A stretch of 64,000 nt of DNA. Origin: Fodinibius sediminis. Its GTDB lineage: Bacteria > Bacteroidota > Rhodothermia > Balneolales > Balneolaceae. Below the pieces are notes generated by a model. It saw only the letters and a list, made by a program, of their open reading frames with translations, ran no database searches and was not told the DNA's origin. Numbering within the stretch: position 1 is the stretch's first letter; each line of letters starts with the position of its first letter. Below are positions 45,368-54,106 of this stretch, piece after piece. The DNA lies in assembly GCF_900182555.1 (NCBI RefSeq), contig NZ_FXTH01000008.1, forward strand, positions 1 to 64,000, given 5' to 3'. The position numbers and the translations under genes are program-made.

Positions 45368-47527
45368 ATGAGTGAACCAACAACAGGACGGCGTATATTG
45401 ACCGCACTGTCTCCATGGGTACTGTTAATCATGTTGTTGCTGGTACCGCTTGCGCCTACGAAAGCCGACCCCCTGAACAACGGTGAAATAAGCAGGATTG
45501 CAGAATTGCTGGCAGATCATGACGGGAATGGGCAGCCCGACCGGCTGGGAGAGCGGGTAACGGTCAGGGGAAGGGCAACGGTGGGAACGGACGTTTTCAG
45601 TGAGCAGTATATGATCCTGTATATGCAGGACAGCACGGCAGGAATTATGATATTTTCCGATACGCTGGATACACCGGTTGCCAGAGGGGACAGCCTGCAT
45701 GTTACCGGTACACTTGAGGTGCATGCCAGCAAACCGGAAATTGTGGTCGAGCATTTGGAAGTGGTTGAGGGAGACAGCCGTATTCCTGAAGTAGTGCCGC
45801 TGAACCGGGTGTTTGGGGATCCCGGACGCCACAGGGGGGTGCTTGTAAGCGGAGAGGCCATTGTTCAAAACGGAGATTACGGCAAAGATATAAAGATGCT
45901 TCGAATAGCTCCCCCTGACGGTTCAAAGGACTCGCTGCATATTTTCGTCTCCCGTTCCAGTGTTTATTACGATGATTTTAAATTTGACATGCTCGATGGC
46001 GGCGAAAAAATCCGTATCCGCGGCATCCTAATTCGTTATGTCTCCGGGTACACCGGGGAAACTTTCTATCAAATTCTGCCGCGTAGTCGGCAGGATTTTG
46101 CCATCCGCGGACTCAGGCCGATGCTGGAAGACGGTTCGTTTGTCTATGCGGATATCGATACAACTTCAGAAAGAGTCTATGTGCTGCTTAAAAACGGTTT
46201 GTGGAGCTATGACCTGATCGATGACCGCTGGCGGTTTCTTGATGCCATGAAAGATGTTGAGGGGGCCTTCGGCCAGTTTGAATTCGGTGTCGATCCGCAG
46301 GGAGGCGTCATTCAGCTGTGGTCGAGAGGGGTGGGAGAGGTTTATACCGTTGACCCGGATACATACGATATCGAACGAGAAGACCGCTCATTCGATCACC
46401 GGAACCAGTTCGGTCACTATCCCTTCTACCGGGAGGGCAGGCTCTATGTTTTCGGGGGCTACGGTTTCTGGGAGCATCACAATATCATGGTTTTCTATAA
46501 CCAATCACATCATCGGTGGGGCATACAGCAAGTCGACAGGGACTCCCCGCTCCCGGCCCGCAGGATCCCCGGAACCGGCCTCTATGATCAGAAAAGGGAC
46601 CAGTTGTACATATTCGGCGGGGAGGGCACCGAGGCGGGGTATGCCAGCGCCGGGGATGTGTCCCCACGGAAATTCCGTGATATCTGGAGGTTTTCTTTCA
46701 ACAACCAGAAGTGGGATAAAATCCTAACGATTGATCAGTCCAGCCGCGAGGCGGCGAATGCTGCAGTCTCGCCTGCCATCGGGAGAACCAACAAAAAATC
46801 CTCTTCCTTGTACCTGCCGGATGAGCGAATGTGGTTCCTTCCTTCTTTCAACGCGAAACCATCGGGCGATAGGTTCCATCTCAGACCGGTGGATCTGCGA
46901 TCCCAGGAGACAAAGGCTGAAATATCACTGGAGTTCGGTTCCTCCAGTCAGTTTATACCCACCAATTACCTGTACAATCCCAATGCGGAGGAAGCGGTGT
47001 TTGTAGGAGTGGAAACGCTTTCCAACACGGAGAGCCACCCGGTACGGATCTTCCGGCTGCCGGCTGATTCGCTGCTGGCCAGGATCGGCGAATCCCCCTT
47101 TTATGCCTCCATGCAGTTATACTACTATCTGACCGGGCTGGCGTTAATCGGAGGAATTCTGTTCTGGGTATACAGTAACAGAAAGGCCGATGACAATACA
47201 AAAGAGAAAGAAGAAGAGCAGCGCGATTTCATATCGCTCGATATCCTGCTGCAGGGCGGGGAGTTCAACAGCAAGGAGGTGAGGCTGCTGGAGTATATGC
47301 ATGAGCAGGGGCGATTTATGGATTCGAATGAGATTGAGGAGCTGCTCTGGAGTGATGTGGAGTCGTATGATTACCGGAGAAGGCTCAGGAACGACATCAT
47401 CAAGTCGATTAATAAAAAGTTTGTGAAACAGGTCTCCGGGGAGGATGAGCTGATCCTCAGGAGGAAAGACCCGAATGACAACCGGCGCTACAGGTACGGC
47501 CTGAACCAAAATCTGCTGGAAAGGTAA
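45368..47527 (+). CDS. Membrane protein with periplasmic OB-fold and Kelch repeats and a cytoplasmic winged-helix-like domain
   Basis: The start at 45368 (MSEPTTGRR) gives a clean signal or anchor (VLLIMLLLVPLAPTKA); an upstream TTG at 45281 would add 29 unlikely residues. Next comes an OB-fold-like region (ERVTVRGRATVGTD, MQDSTAGIMIFSD), then Kelch-type repeats (GRLYVFGGYGFWEHHNIMVF, DQLYIFGGEGTEAGYASA), a membrane helix (LYYYLTGLALIGGILFWVY) and about 110 cytoplasmic residues. That tail (FNSKEVRLLEYMHEQGRFMD, RRRLRNDIIKSINKKF, then a YRYGLNQ beta-hairpin-like end) resembles an OmpR-type winged helix. If so, this is a one-component membrane regulator sensing something periplasmic. The DNA-binding call is inference. 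Confidence 0.75.
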   Translation: MSEPTTGRRILTALSPWVLLIMLLLVPLAPTKADPLNNGEISRIAELLADHDGNGQPDRLGERVTVRGRATVGTDVFSEQYMILYMQDSTAGIMIFSDTLDTPVARGDSLHVTGTLEVHASKPEIVVEHLEVVEGDSRIPEVVPLNRVFGDPGRHRGVLVSGEAIVQNGDYGKDIKMLRIAPPDGSKDSLHIFVSRSSVYYDDFKFDMLDGGEKIRIRGILIRYVSGYTGETFYQILPRSRQDFAIRGLRPMLEDGSFVYADIDTTSERVYVLLKNGLWSYDLIDDRWRFLDAMKDVEGAFGQFEFGVDPQGGVIQLWSRGVGEVYTVDPDTYDIEREDRSFDHRNQFGHYPFYREGRLYVFGGYGFWEHHNIMVFYNQSHHRWGIQQVDRDSPLPARRIPGTGLYDQKRDQLYIFGGEGTEAGYASAGDVSPRKFRDIWRFSFNNQKWDKILTIDQSSREAANAAVSPAIGRTNKKSSSLYLPDERMWFLPSFNAKPSGDRFHLRPVDLRSQETKAEISLEFGSSSQFIPTNYLYNPNAEEAVFVGVETLSNTESHPVRIFRLPADSLLARIGESPFYASMQLYYYLTGLALIGGILFWVYSNRKADDNTKEKEEEQRDFISLDILLQGGEFNSKEVRLLEYMHEQGRFMDSNEIEELLWSDVESYDYRRRLRNDIIKSINKKFVKQVSGEDELILRRKDPNDNRRYRYGLNQNLLER

Positions 47528-48191
47528 CAGCTGGAGAAGGGAGGGTGAGTTTTCGTGTGTATGTTAGCGGAAAAACAGCTTGTTTTTTCAACTGGGAATA
47601 CTCAAGGCTTGCCGTGCTGAAGAGCCGCTGCCCCAATTCAGTGTTTAGGCAGTAGCCTGAAGGATAGTCCCCCGCTGGCTCCGGGATCATAATCAAAAGC
47701 TGATCCTGCACGATGTTATGACTTTCTTTTTATCTTGATATCTTGCGAAATGGGGAGTGTGCTCAGATTAAGGGGATCGCCAGACATCGTTTTGTAATGA
47801 ATTACAATCAAACGCTTTTTGATAAGCAGGCGCAGGACGGCACAGATCGGTTCGTTTTGAGGTATTACGGTCAAGACGGACTGCGGATTTCTGATGCTTA
47901 CTGCCTTGCTTTTATTTCCTGCAGGAGAAAGTAACTTTCGCAAAATTATTCGTTGGTTGGCGCGATTTTCCGATGTCTTTCTGTTGTCCTCTTTACAGAA
48001 TATTGATTTCCAACAAGATCAGGCTAACAGTTTTACCCTTTTGTTGGCGCATAGCATACGGTACAGCTATACTGCGGGGAGCAAAATATTGACAAAGCAG
48101 CGTATTGGTTGTAATATGATGGAGGATAGAAAAATATTTTCTGAGATGAATAACTGAGAGTTGCACTTACACAAATTCAACAGCTTCTATT
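47528..48191. other. 664-base stretch without a supported gene
   Basis: Short minus-strand frames exist, one beginning MQDQLLIMIPEPAGDY and overlapping the end of the Kelch gene, and one at 47716-47943, but neither has family support. The region around 47730-48150 is AT-rich and probably contains the promoter of the small membrane protein at 48192. Confidence 0.35.
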
Positions 48192-48617
48192 ATGGCTGGG
48201 AAAGCTTCGGTGTCGACCTATTTTGCAGGAGCAGTCTATGGCGCTTTCATTTTGATCGTCCTGATGTATCTGTTGAAGGTACTGGGACTGGCGGGGAATC
48301 CGGGATTTGTCAACACCTACCATGCTGTTTTTGGCGAGCACTTTCTTCTGCTTGACCATTTCACGGCAGCACTTCTTTTTGCCATAAGCGGCGGCATATG
48401 GGGCATTGTTTTCCGGCTGGTTCCAAATCCCACGCCGCTGAAGGGGATGGTGTTCGGTCTTCTTCCCTCCCTTTGGCTGTGGACAGTGGTAGTACCCGCT
48501 GTAGGCGGCGCCTTTTTTAATAGCTTTGCTTTGAAAGGCATTCTCATGCCCCTGCTGTTCAACTGTGTAATATGGGGCAGCTTTGTGGGATGGTATGTAC
48601 AGAGAAAACAGAACTGA
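48192..48617 (+). CDS. Small four-helix membrane protein
   Basis: The 141 residues hold four hydrophobic helices (AVYGAFILIVLMYLLKVLGL, HFTAALLFAISGGIWGIVF, GMVFGLLPSLWLWTVVVPAV, ILMPLLFNCVIWGSFVGWY) with short loops. I do not recognise the family; it loosely recalls small DUF-type membrane proteins with repeated Gly-rich helices. It converges on the ArsP-like permease gene, 69 bases apart, and is not in an operon with it. Confidence 0.65.
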   Translation: MAGKASVSTYFAGAVYGAFILIVLMYLLKVLGLAGNPGFVNTYHAVFGEHFLLLDHFTAALLFAISGGIWGIVFRLVPNPTPLKGMVFGLLPSLWLWTVVVPAVGGAFFNSFALKGILMPLLFNCVIWGSFVGWYVQRKQN

Positions 48618-48686
48618 TGCTGACGATTCCCTCTGCACTTGCTGATGCTGCCCGGAGCTTGTCTTGTTGTGCCCGAATAACAGTTT

Positions 48687-49883
48687 TTATGCCAGGAAGA
48701 AAACTGCGATGCCTCCCAGGAGGATGGCAATGAAGAGAAAGACTACAAATCTTTTTATCGGTCCGCCGCTTTCCATCTCCATCATCTTCATCTCGTGATC
48801 TTTTAGATACTGCCTGTTTTGCCATGCCAGCCAACCGGCCAGCCAGATGAAGCCCAGGTTCATCCAGAAGGTATAATCAATTTTGAACTGGGTGATGTTG
48901 GAGACGGCCTTCTGGCTCTCCGGGATAATACCCAGCACCGCAAAAAGACCATTGAGAATCAGGGCCGTCAGCACGATGCTCACAAACATCACGCCTGCGA
49001 TATACAGCGCAACCCTCCACCCGTAGTACTTTGCATTGATGTGCACCAGTGGCGGCACCATCAGGTCGGAATAGATGAAGCCCATGATGCCGGCAAAGAG
49101 CACTCCGTTCTCATTGAGCACGGTGGCCAGGGGGATATTGCCCATTGAGCCGATGAAGGTTGCGGCCGCCACAAAAGGTGCTACCGCCGCATTTTCCAGG
49201 GTCACCAGCCAGGCGGGCAGCTGTTTGGCGTTGGCCAGGAAGAGCGCCGACCAAAACGATTCGGGAACCAGCACTGCCACGAAGCCGGCAATGGTAAAGC
49301 CGATCAGGATATCCTCCCAGGCCATTTTCCAGTCATTGACGAACTTATGTCCCACCAGCTGCCAGCCCTCTTTGCTGGTAATGCGTTTCCGCCAGTCAAA
49401 CTCTTCGCTCATCCCGTCGCCTTCGCTCTCTACTTTTTCCCGGGCGGCCTGCATCCAGCTTTGCGGGTATGTCCACTTGATGAGCAGGCTGCTGATGGTG
49501 ATGAGGATCAGTCCCCCGATAAGTTCGGCTGCCAGGAATTGCCAGCCCAGGAAAATGAGAATCAGTATGCCCAGTTCAATCACCAGGTTTGTGGAGGCAA
49601 ACATGAAGGCCACGGCAGCTATAAAATGGGCGCCCTTCTTTACCAGGGATCGTGCGGCCGCAAGGGCCGCAAAGGAGCAGGAGGAGGAAGCGGCTCCGAA
49701 AAAGGTGGACAGGGAGATGCTTTTCAGGTCAGCATCGCCCATGTAACGGCTAAGCTTTTGCTTGGGGACGAACGCCTGGATCATCCCGCTGATAAAGTAA
49801 CCGAGCACGAAGGCCCAGCCCGATTTCCAGAAAAACCCCAGTGCCGTTTTGGCCGATTCGCCGTAAAGACTAATAAAATCCAT
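48687..49883 (-). CDS. ArsP/DUF318-family permease
   Basis: A 398-residue membrane protein with 8-10 helices. The family hallmark FGAASSSCSFAALAAARSLVKKGA, with its Ser/Cys-rich half-helix, and a second pseudo-symmetric half (NIPLATVLNENGVLFAGIMG, YSDLMVPPLVHINAKYYG) are clear. ArsP proteins export trivalent organoarsenicals; other DUF318 members have unknown substrates, so arsenic is only a possibility. A methyltransferase gene begins upstream on the same strand. Confidence 0.85.
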   Translation of the reverse strand: MDFISLYGESAKTALGFFWKSGWAFVLGYFISGMIQAFVPKQKLSRYMGDADLKSISLSTFFGAASSSCSFAALAAARSLVKKGAHFIAAVAFMFASTNLVIELGILILIFLGWQFLAAELIGGLILITISSLLIKWTYPQSWMQAAREKVESEGDGMSEEFDWRKRITSKEGWQLVGHKFVNDWKMAWEDILIGFTIAGFVAVLVPESFWSALFLANAKQLPAWLVTLENAAVAPFVAAATFIGSMGNIPLATVLNENGVLFAGIMGFIYSDLMVPPLVHINAKYYGWRVALYIAGVMFVSIVLTALILNGLFAVLGIIPESQKAVSNITQFKIDYTFWMNLGFIWLAGWLAWQNRQYLKDHEMKMMEMESGGPIKRFVVFLFIAILLGGIAVFFLA

Positions 49884-49955
49884 GGTCAGCTGCTATTGGT
49901 TAACTGGTAGATTATTAAAGGGATTGTGCAGGCTTCGAGTTCCGGCTATAGTTTT

Positions 49956-50621
49956 TCACTCTTGATCTGCGTGGTGTTCCACATCGCGGCCGGCCTTTGT
50001 GGCCCTTATTCTCTTGACAATACCGGTGAAAGAAAGGGGTTGGACTTCGTTGATCATCCATCCGGCCTTCTCGACGTTGTCCACAGTTCGCCGGGCGATA
50101 TGGACGCTGCTCAGGTAGTGGAGGGGGTGGTCAATAGTATTCATTACGGTGCCCAGCAGGGGATGGTCGGAACGCATGTGTTCGAGCAGGTGGAGGGTGC
50201 CGCCCGGCCGGGTAACCCTGAGGGCTTCCTGCAGTCCGGCTACAGCATCCGGCACGGAACAGAATACAAAGGTCGCGACGACTTCATCAAAGGTATGGTC
50301 CTCGAAATTCATCTGCTGGGCATCCATCTCCCGGAGGGTCACGTGCTTTTTACCAGATTTAGCAAGCTCTTTTTGGCCGCGGGCAAGCATTCGGGGCGAC
50401 AGGTCGATACCGGTGAGGGTAATATGGTCGGGGTAGAATGGTATATTTTTTCCGGTGCCAACACCTATTTCAAGTACCTGCGGGCCTTCGACCTCTCGCC
50501 AGAGCTCTCTGCGCCATGATTGGAACAGCAGTCGCTCAAGCGGCCACTCCATGAGGTTATAAACCGGGGCCAACAGGTCGTAGCGGCTTCGGGTATGTGC
50601 AGAATCGCGTTGTTTATTCAT
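49956..50621 (-). CDS. Class I SAM-dependent methyltransferase (UbiE/PmtA-like)
   Basis: The 221-residue protein has motif I VLEIGVGTGKNIPFYP, acidic residue of motif II in LTGIDLSPRML, and motif III-like ALRVTRPGGTLHLLEH. The start (YDLLAPVYNLMEWPLERLLF) resembles small-molecule or phospholipid methyltransferases. The conserved cysteines of arsenite methyltransferase ArsM are not apparent. It lies 72 bases upstream of the ArsP-like permease on the same strand and may be cotranscribed with it. Confidence 0.82.
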   Translation of the reverse strand: MNKQRDSAHTRSRYDLLAPVYNLMEWPLERLLFQSWRRELWREVEGPQVLEIGVGTGKNIPFYPDHITLTGIDLSPRMLARGQKELAKSGKKHVTLREMDAQQMNFEDHTFDEVVATFVFCSVPDAVAGLQEALRVTRPGGTLHLLEHMRSDHPLLGTVMNTIDHPLHYLSSVHIARRTVDNVEKAGWMINEVQPLSFTGIVKRIRATKAGRDVEHHADQE

Positions 50622-50980
50622 GGGACTTCTGTGCTTTCATCATATGTTTCGTCAAGGTCGATCTTGTGATTCGGGATTACCCATGCTTTCCTTTTACGCT
50701 CTTGCGGAAGCAGAACCCGGCCCGTCATACGGTCATACCTCATGTTGCTGCTGTGAAGATAAGCCGGGGACCCTCCCCCATGTTCTGTTTACCTTCATAA
50801 CATATGCCCTTTCCTTAATGTTCATAATCGTTGACCCTTTTGTGATCTTGTCGCAGCCGGTCACCGCTGAAGGATAGTCAGGCGGCAGATAAAATTGTCG
50901 CCTCCCGCAATTTCAATTATCTTATTGAGTTATATACTATATCTGAATCGCTAGTTATTAAATTCTGACAATGTAATGCT
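50622..50980. other. Divergent promoter region between methyltransferase and VWA protein
   Basis: I see no gene. The last 70 bases before 50981 are AT-rich (ATTATCTTATTGAGTTATAT) and suit a promoter for the VWA gene. Confidence 0.35.
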
Positions 50981-52006
50981 ATGATTTGGCAGAATAGCCT
51001 TTACCTGTGGTTTCTTCTGATCATTCCGGTTCTTATTGGTTTGACCTACTGGTACAATAGACGGCTGGATGAAAAGAGGAAAAAATATTTTGGGAGCAAG
51101 TTGCTCCAAAAACTGCGCCGGGGGTTCTGGCCGTGGGGTAAACGAATCAGGCATCTCAGCCTCTATATTGGCATCGCTTTGCTGATCCTAGCTGCGGCAG
51201 GCCCTAAAATTGGCACGGAAGTGCGCGAGGTAAAGCGGCAGGGCGTTGATTTGCTTATTGCGCTGGATCTCTCTGCCAGCATGAATGCCGAGGATGTCAA
51301 GCCCAGCCGGCTGGAAAAAGCCAAATACGAGGTCAGCCGCCTGATTGAAAAACTGCAGGGCGACCGGGTCGGACTGGTTGTTTTTACGGGCGAAGCCTAT
51401 CTGCAGTCGCCGATGACCATGGATTATTCGGCATTGCGACTGTTCCTGAATATTGCTGAAACCAACCAGATGCCCTCCTCTTCCACCGATTTTGGTGCGG
51501 CGATGGAAACGGCGGCCGATGCATTTGACAGGGGAGGCAAAGATGGCCAATCATCGAAAGCGGCAAAGGTCCTGCTTATCATTTCGGACGGGGAAAATCA
51601 CGGAGCGGATTACGACGGGGCGCTTGAGCAGTTAAAAGAAGAAAATGTTTCCATTTACACGCTGGGTCTGGGCACAGCGTCGGGGACTCGCATTCCCCTG
51701 TATAACGATTCCGGTACGCTTATAGGGTACAAAAGAGGGGAGAATGGAACCGAGGTAAAGACCCGGCTGCAGGCGGAGGTGCTTCGTTCTATTGCCAGTG
51801 AGGGCGGGGGCGAGTACTATGAAATTCGAAGCGGAGGTTCGGGCATTGATGCTTTTCTGGGGCAGATAGACGAGCTTCAGCAGGGAGAGTTTGCCAGCCA
51901 GGAATACGCTGATTTTAAGAACCAGTACCAGTGGCTGGTCGGTTTTGGACTGCTGTTTGTTATCGTGGGAGTGACCTTTCCCTACTACACGGCCGATAGT
52001 TCGTGA
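50981..52006 (+). CDS. VWA-domain membrane protein, BatA/BatB type
   Basis: Two N-terminal helices (LYLWFLLIIPVLIGLTYWY and ISLYIGIALL-like HLSLYIGIALLILAAAGP), a von Willebrand A domain with the MIDAS motif DLSASMNAEDV near residue 96 and further metal-site residues (FTGEAYLQSPMT, ISDGENHG), and a C-terminal helix (WLVGFGLLFVIVGVTFPYY). This is the usual Bat aerotolerance-type layout. The moxR and other bat genes are not next to it here, so it is an isolated member. Role: probably envelope chaperone-like; uncertain. Confidence 0.87.
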   Translation: MIWQNSLYLWFLLIIPVLIGLTYWYNRRLDEKRKKYFGSKLLQKLRRGFWPWGKRIRHLSLYIGIALLILAAAGPKIGTEVREVKRQGVDLLIALDLSASMNAEDVKPSRLEKAKYEVSRLIEKLQGDRVGLVVFTGEAYLQSPMTMDYSALRLFLNIAETNQMPSSSTDFGAAMETAADAFDRGGKDGQSSKAAKVLLIISDGENHGADYDGALEQLKEENVSIYTLGLGTASGTRIPLYNDSGTLIGYKRGENGTEVKTRLQAEVLRSIASEGGGEYYEIRSGGSGIDAFLGQIDELQQGEFASQEYADFKNQYQWLVGFGLLFVIVGVTFPYYTADSS

Positions 52007-52014
52007 GAAATAGC

Positions 52015-52034
52015 CTGCAGGCGTTTTCCTGCAG
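52015..52034 (+). terminator. Hairpin after the VWA gene
   Basis: CTGCAGG (52015-52021) and CCTGCAG (52028-52034) form a 7-bp stem with loop CGTTTT, 9 bases after the stop. No T-run follows, so it may be an attenuating or mRNA-end structure rather than a full terminator. Confidence 0.35.
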
Positions 52035-52084
52035 AACCACCTGGATAGAAATGACACTTAATTTTGAGAAAGTAACGATTACTG

Positions 52085-52858
52085 ATGATTAAACTCTTTA
52101 TTACTGACCTTGACGGTTGTATCTCTACACCTTTTACGACCCCTGACTGGAATCTTCTTTCTGAAATCCGACGGTTGAATGATCAGCATATGGATGACAG
52201 GGCTGTTCCACCGCTTACAATCTGCTCGGGCCGCCCGTTGCCGTATGTGGAGGCGGTGGCTCAGTGGCTGAATGTGCGGTATCCGGCGGTGTTTGAAAGT
52301 GCCGGGGTTTGCAATATTCAGCAGTATGAGGTGGAGTTTCTGCCCGTATTTGACAAAAAGGCGGAACAGCAGGTGGGGGAGCTGAAAGAGTGGCTCGAGC
52401 GGGAGGTCATTTCACAGTATCCGGGGATGATCCTGGAATTTACCAAGAAGATGGATGCAGGACTGATACACACGAAGAAGGAGGTTATTGACGAGGCCTT
52501 TCCTGTAATCAAACATTACGTGACCGACCACTATCCGATCTTTGAAGTGCATAAAACCGATGTGTCGGTCAATATTATTCTGGCCGATAACAATAAGGAG
52601 AATGGCATCCGCAAGCTTTGCGAGCTGCTGGATATCACTCCTGCCCAGGTGGCCTACATCGGCGACAGCAGTGGCGACATCCCCGGCTTGAAGATTGTGG
52701 GACAGCCGTACGCTCCCCGGAATGCGGTGGACGAGGTGAAGGAACACGCAGAAGTACTCGATGCGGAAGTAACCGAAGCCGTGTTAATGGCGTATAACCG
52801 CATCATCCGAAAAAACCGGGAGGGCCTGTCAGAGAAAATATCTCCGAAGGTTGGGTAA
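52085..52858 (+). CDS. HAD-superfamily phosphatase (type IIB, Cof/MPGP-like)
   Basis: Motif I is FITDLDGCI with nucleophile Asp8 and Asp10; motif II is the Ser in TICSGRPLPY; a Lys in the cap/motif III region follows (NKENGIRKL), and motif IV is YIGDSSGDIPGL. The cap domain (about 85-185) fits the IIB class that includes mannosyl-3-phosphoglycerate and sucrose-phosphate phosphatases. The substrate cannot be told. It stands 79 bases after the VWA gene on the same strand. Confidence 0.85.
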   Translation: MIKLFITDLDGCISTPFTTPDWNLLSEIRRLNDQHMDDRAVPPLTICSGRPLPYVEAVAQWLNVRYPAVFESAGVCNIQQYEVEFLPVFDKKAEQQVGELKEWLEREVISQYPGMILEFTKKMDAGLIHTKKEVIDEAFPVIKHYVTDHYPIFEVHKTDVSVNIILADNNKENGIRKLCELLDITPAQVAYIGDSSGDIPGLKIVGQPYAPRNAVDEVKEHAEVLDAEVTEAVLMAYNRIIRKNREGLSEKISPKVG

Positions 52859-52999
52859 TCCGTGGGTTTGTATTCTGATGCATTCCCTCCTTTTCCCTTC
52901 TGAAGCGAACTCTGGGAGCCCATGAATTCCGCTGGTAAAGAAAACCACCGGGGCTGGACTCAAAGCGGTACTGGAAATTTTTTCCGGTCTAAAATAACA

Positions 53000-53029
53000 A
53001 AGGGGAGCTTCTTTGCAGAAGCTCCCCTT
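53000..53029. terminator. Strong bidirectional-looking hairpin terminator
   Basis: AAGGGGAGCTTC (53000-53011) pairs perfectly with GAAGCTCCCCTT (53018-53029) around the loop TTTGCA. It lies between the convergent HAD phosphatase and histone-H1-like genes. It is 22 bases beyond the stop of the H1-like gene on the minus strand, where TTTGTTATTTTAG follows the stem. Confidence 0.85.
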
Positions 53030-53051
53030 GTATATAGAAAAAAGGAAATTC

Positions 53052-53234
53052 TTACACTTTGCCAGTGTTTTTCCATTCTTGAATTTCCATACGAATCTCT
53101 TGTGCTTTTTTCTTCATCGCCTGAAGAGTTTTGCGAGCACGGGTGCCGGCAGCTTTGTTGCCTTTTTCGTAGAACTTGGTAATGTCAGGTTCCAGCTGAT
53201 CTAATAGTTCACTCATTTCATCGTATCGGCTCAT
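53052..53234 (-). CDS. Histone H1-like DNA-binding protein (Bacteroidota type)
   Basis: A 60-residue basic helical protein, MSRYDEMSELLDQLEPDITK then FYEKGNKAAGTRARKTLQ. This sequence is characteristic of the small histone-H1-like (Hc1-family) proteins conserved in Bacteroidota, which are thought to bind DNA and compact the nucleoid. Length is normal. A CGGAGTA site precedes the ATG and the gene has its own terminator (53000-53029), so it is a single-gene unit, probably highly expressed. Confidence 0.9.
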   Translation of the reverse strand: MSRYDEMSELLDQLEPDITKFYEKGNKAAGTRARKTLQAMKKKAQEIRMEIQEWKNTGKV

Positions 53235-53439
53235 TATAATACTCCGTTTTATTTTGTATTAATATTAATCAAAGTCGCTTGATGATGATCAACGTTTTCA
53301 TCATCGATATGGTCGAATCTATGTATATGCTGGTGGTCTGTCAAGTTAAAATCCCCTTTTTGATTCAATATGCACGGTTTTTTTGCTTTTTATAGCCTGA
53401 AATAGGGCAAAGAGTCTTCAAAAGAGGCCATTGAGGGGG

Positions 53440-54096
53440 CTATTTAATTAAAATCGTGTGGTCTGTCTTCGGCAGATGGTGGAAATCACGTGCTGTTGAG
53501 AGGCGAACGGGACGATCGAAGCTGGTCAATTCGTCTGGAATCTGCTTCTCCCGGAACGAGGAATCCATAGTGCTCCACTGCATGGTATCGGGATGATCCG
53601 TTGACGTAAGAACTTCGGATTCATCGGATTTGGTGAAAAAGAAGACTTCGTCCGGCTTCAGTTCATCCTCCAAAAACCGAAGCATGCGCGGCAGGGCAAT
53701 ACCCACCTGCTGGCCGCGGGTCAGATCCTGAACCAGTGTGGAAAACAGCAGTACGGGCTCGGTGGGAAGGCGCTCCAGGAAGGAGTGATCCAGCGCCAGT
53801 TGGTCATCCCGCAGGGTAATGAAATTTCGCCTGTAGGGATTGAGGCCAATGGTTGAAACGCCCTGGTCGGCAAAAAGAGCGACCAGCCGCTTGTTCAGGT
53901 CTTTGAGACTTCGCACGGTGGCCTCCTCACGCATGACGCCGGTTTGGATAATACGGTCGGTATAGGCACTGTCGGTATGAACGATGATAGAGCGAAGGTC
54001 CCGGTTATTCTGCTGCTGGGACAGTGAGCGTGCAAGTGAGGTCAGGAAGACCCCGTTATCGAGATGAGCGTAATCTAAAGCTGCAAGATAGCGCAT
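53440..54096 (-). CDS. Uncharacterised protein coupled to cytidine deaminase
   Basis: The open frame extends upstream into the deaminase gene, but that part is out-of-frame coding sequence of the deaminase. The first sensible start is the ATG at 54096 (MRYLAALDYAHLDNGVFLTS), giving 218 residues. I do not recognise a family with confidence; segments such as VALFADQGVSTIGLNPYRRN and FSTLVQDLTRGQQVGIALPR vaguely recall the amino-acid-kinase fold, but the Gly-rich phosphate loop is missing. It starts 11 bases after the deaminase stop, so a shared transcript is likely. Confidence 0.65.
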   Translation of the reverse strand: MRYLAALDYAHLDNGVFLTSLARSLSQQQNNRDLRSIIVHTDSAYTDRIIQTGVMREEATVRSLKDLNKRLVALFADQGVSTIGLNPYRRNFITLRDDQLALDHSFLERLPTEPVLLFSTLVQDLTRGQQVGIALPRMLRFLEDELKPDEVFFFTKSDESEVLTSTDHPDTMQWSTMDSSFREKQIPDELTSFDRPVRLSTARDFHHLPKTDHTILIK

Positions 54097-54106
54097 ACAG
54101 AAAAAG

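Noticed and set aside
47457-47943. Two minus-strand frames after the Kelch gene
   Set aside because: One overlaps the 3' end of the Kelch gene and neither has a start site with a ribosome signal or any family match.
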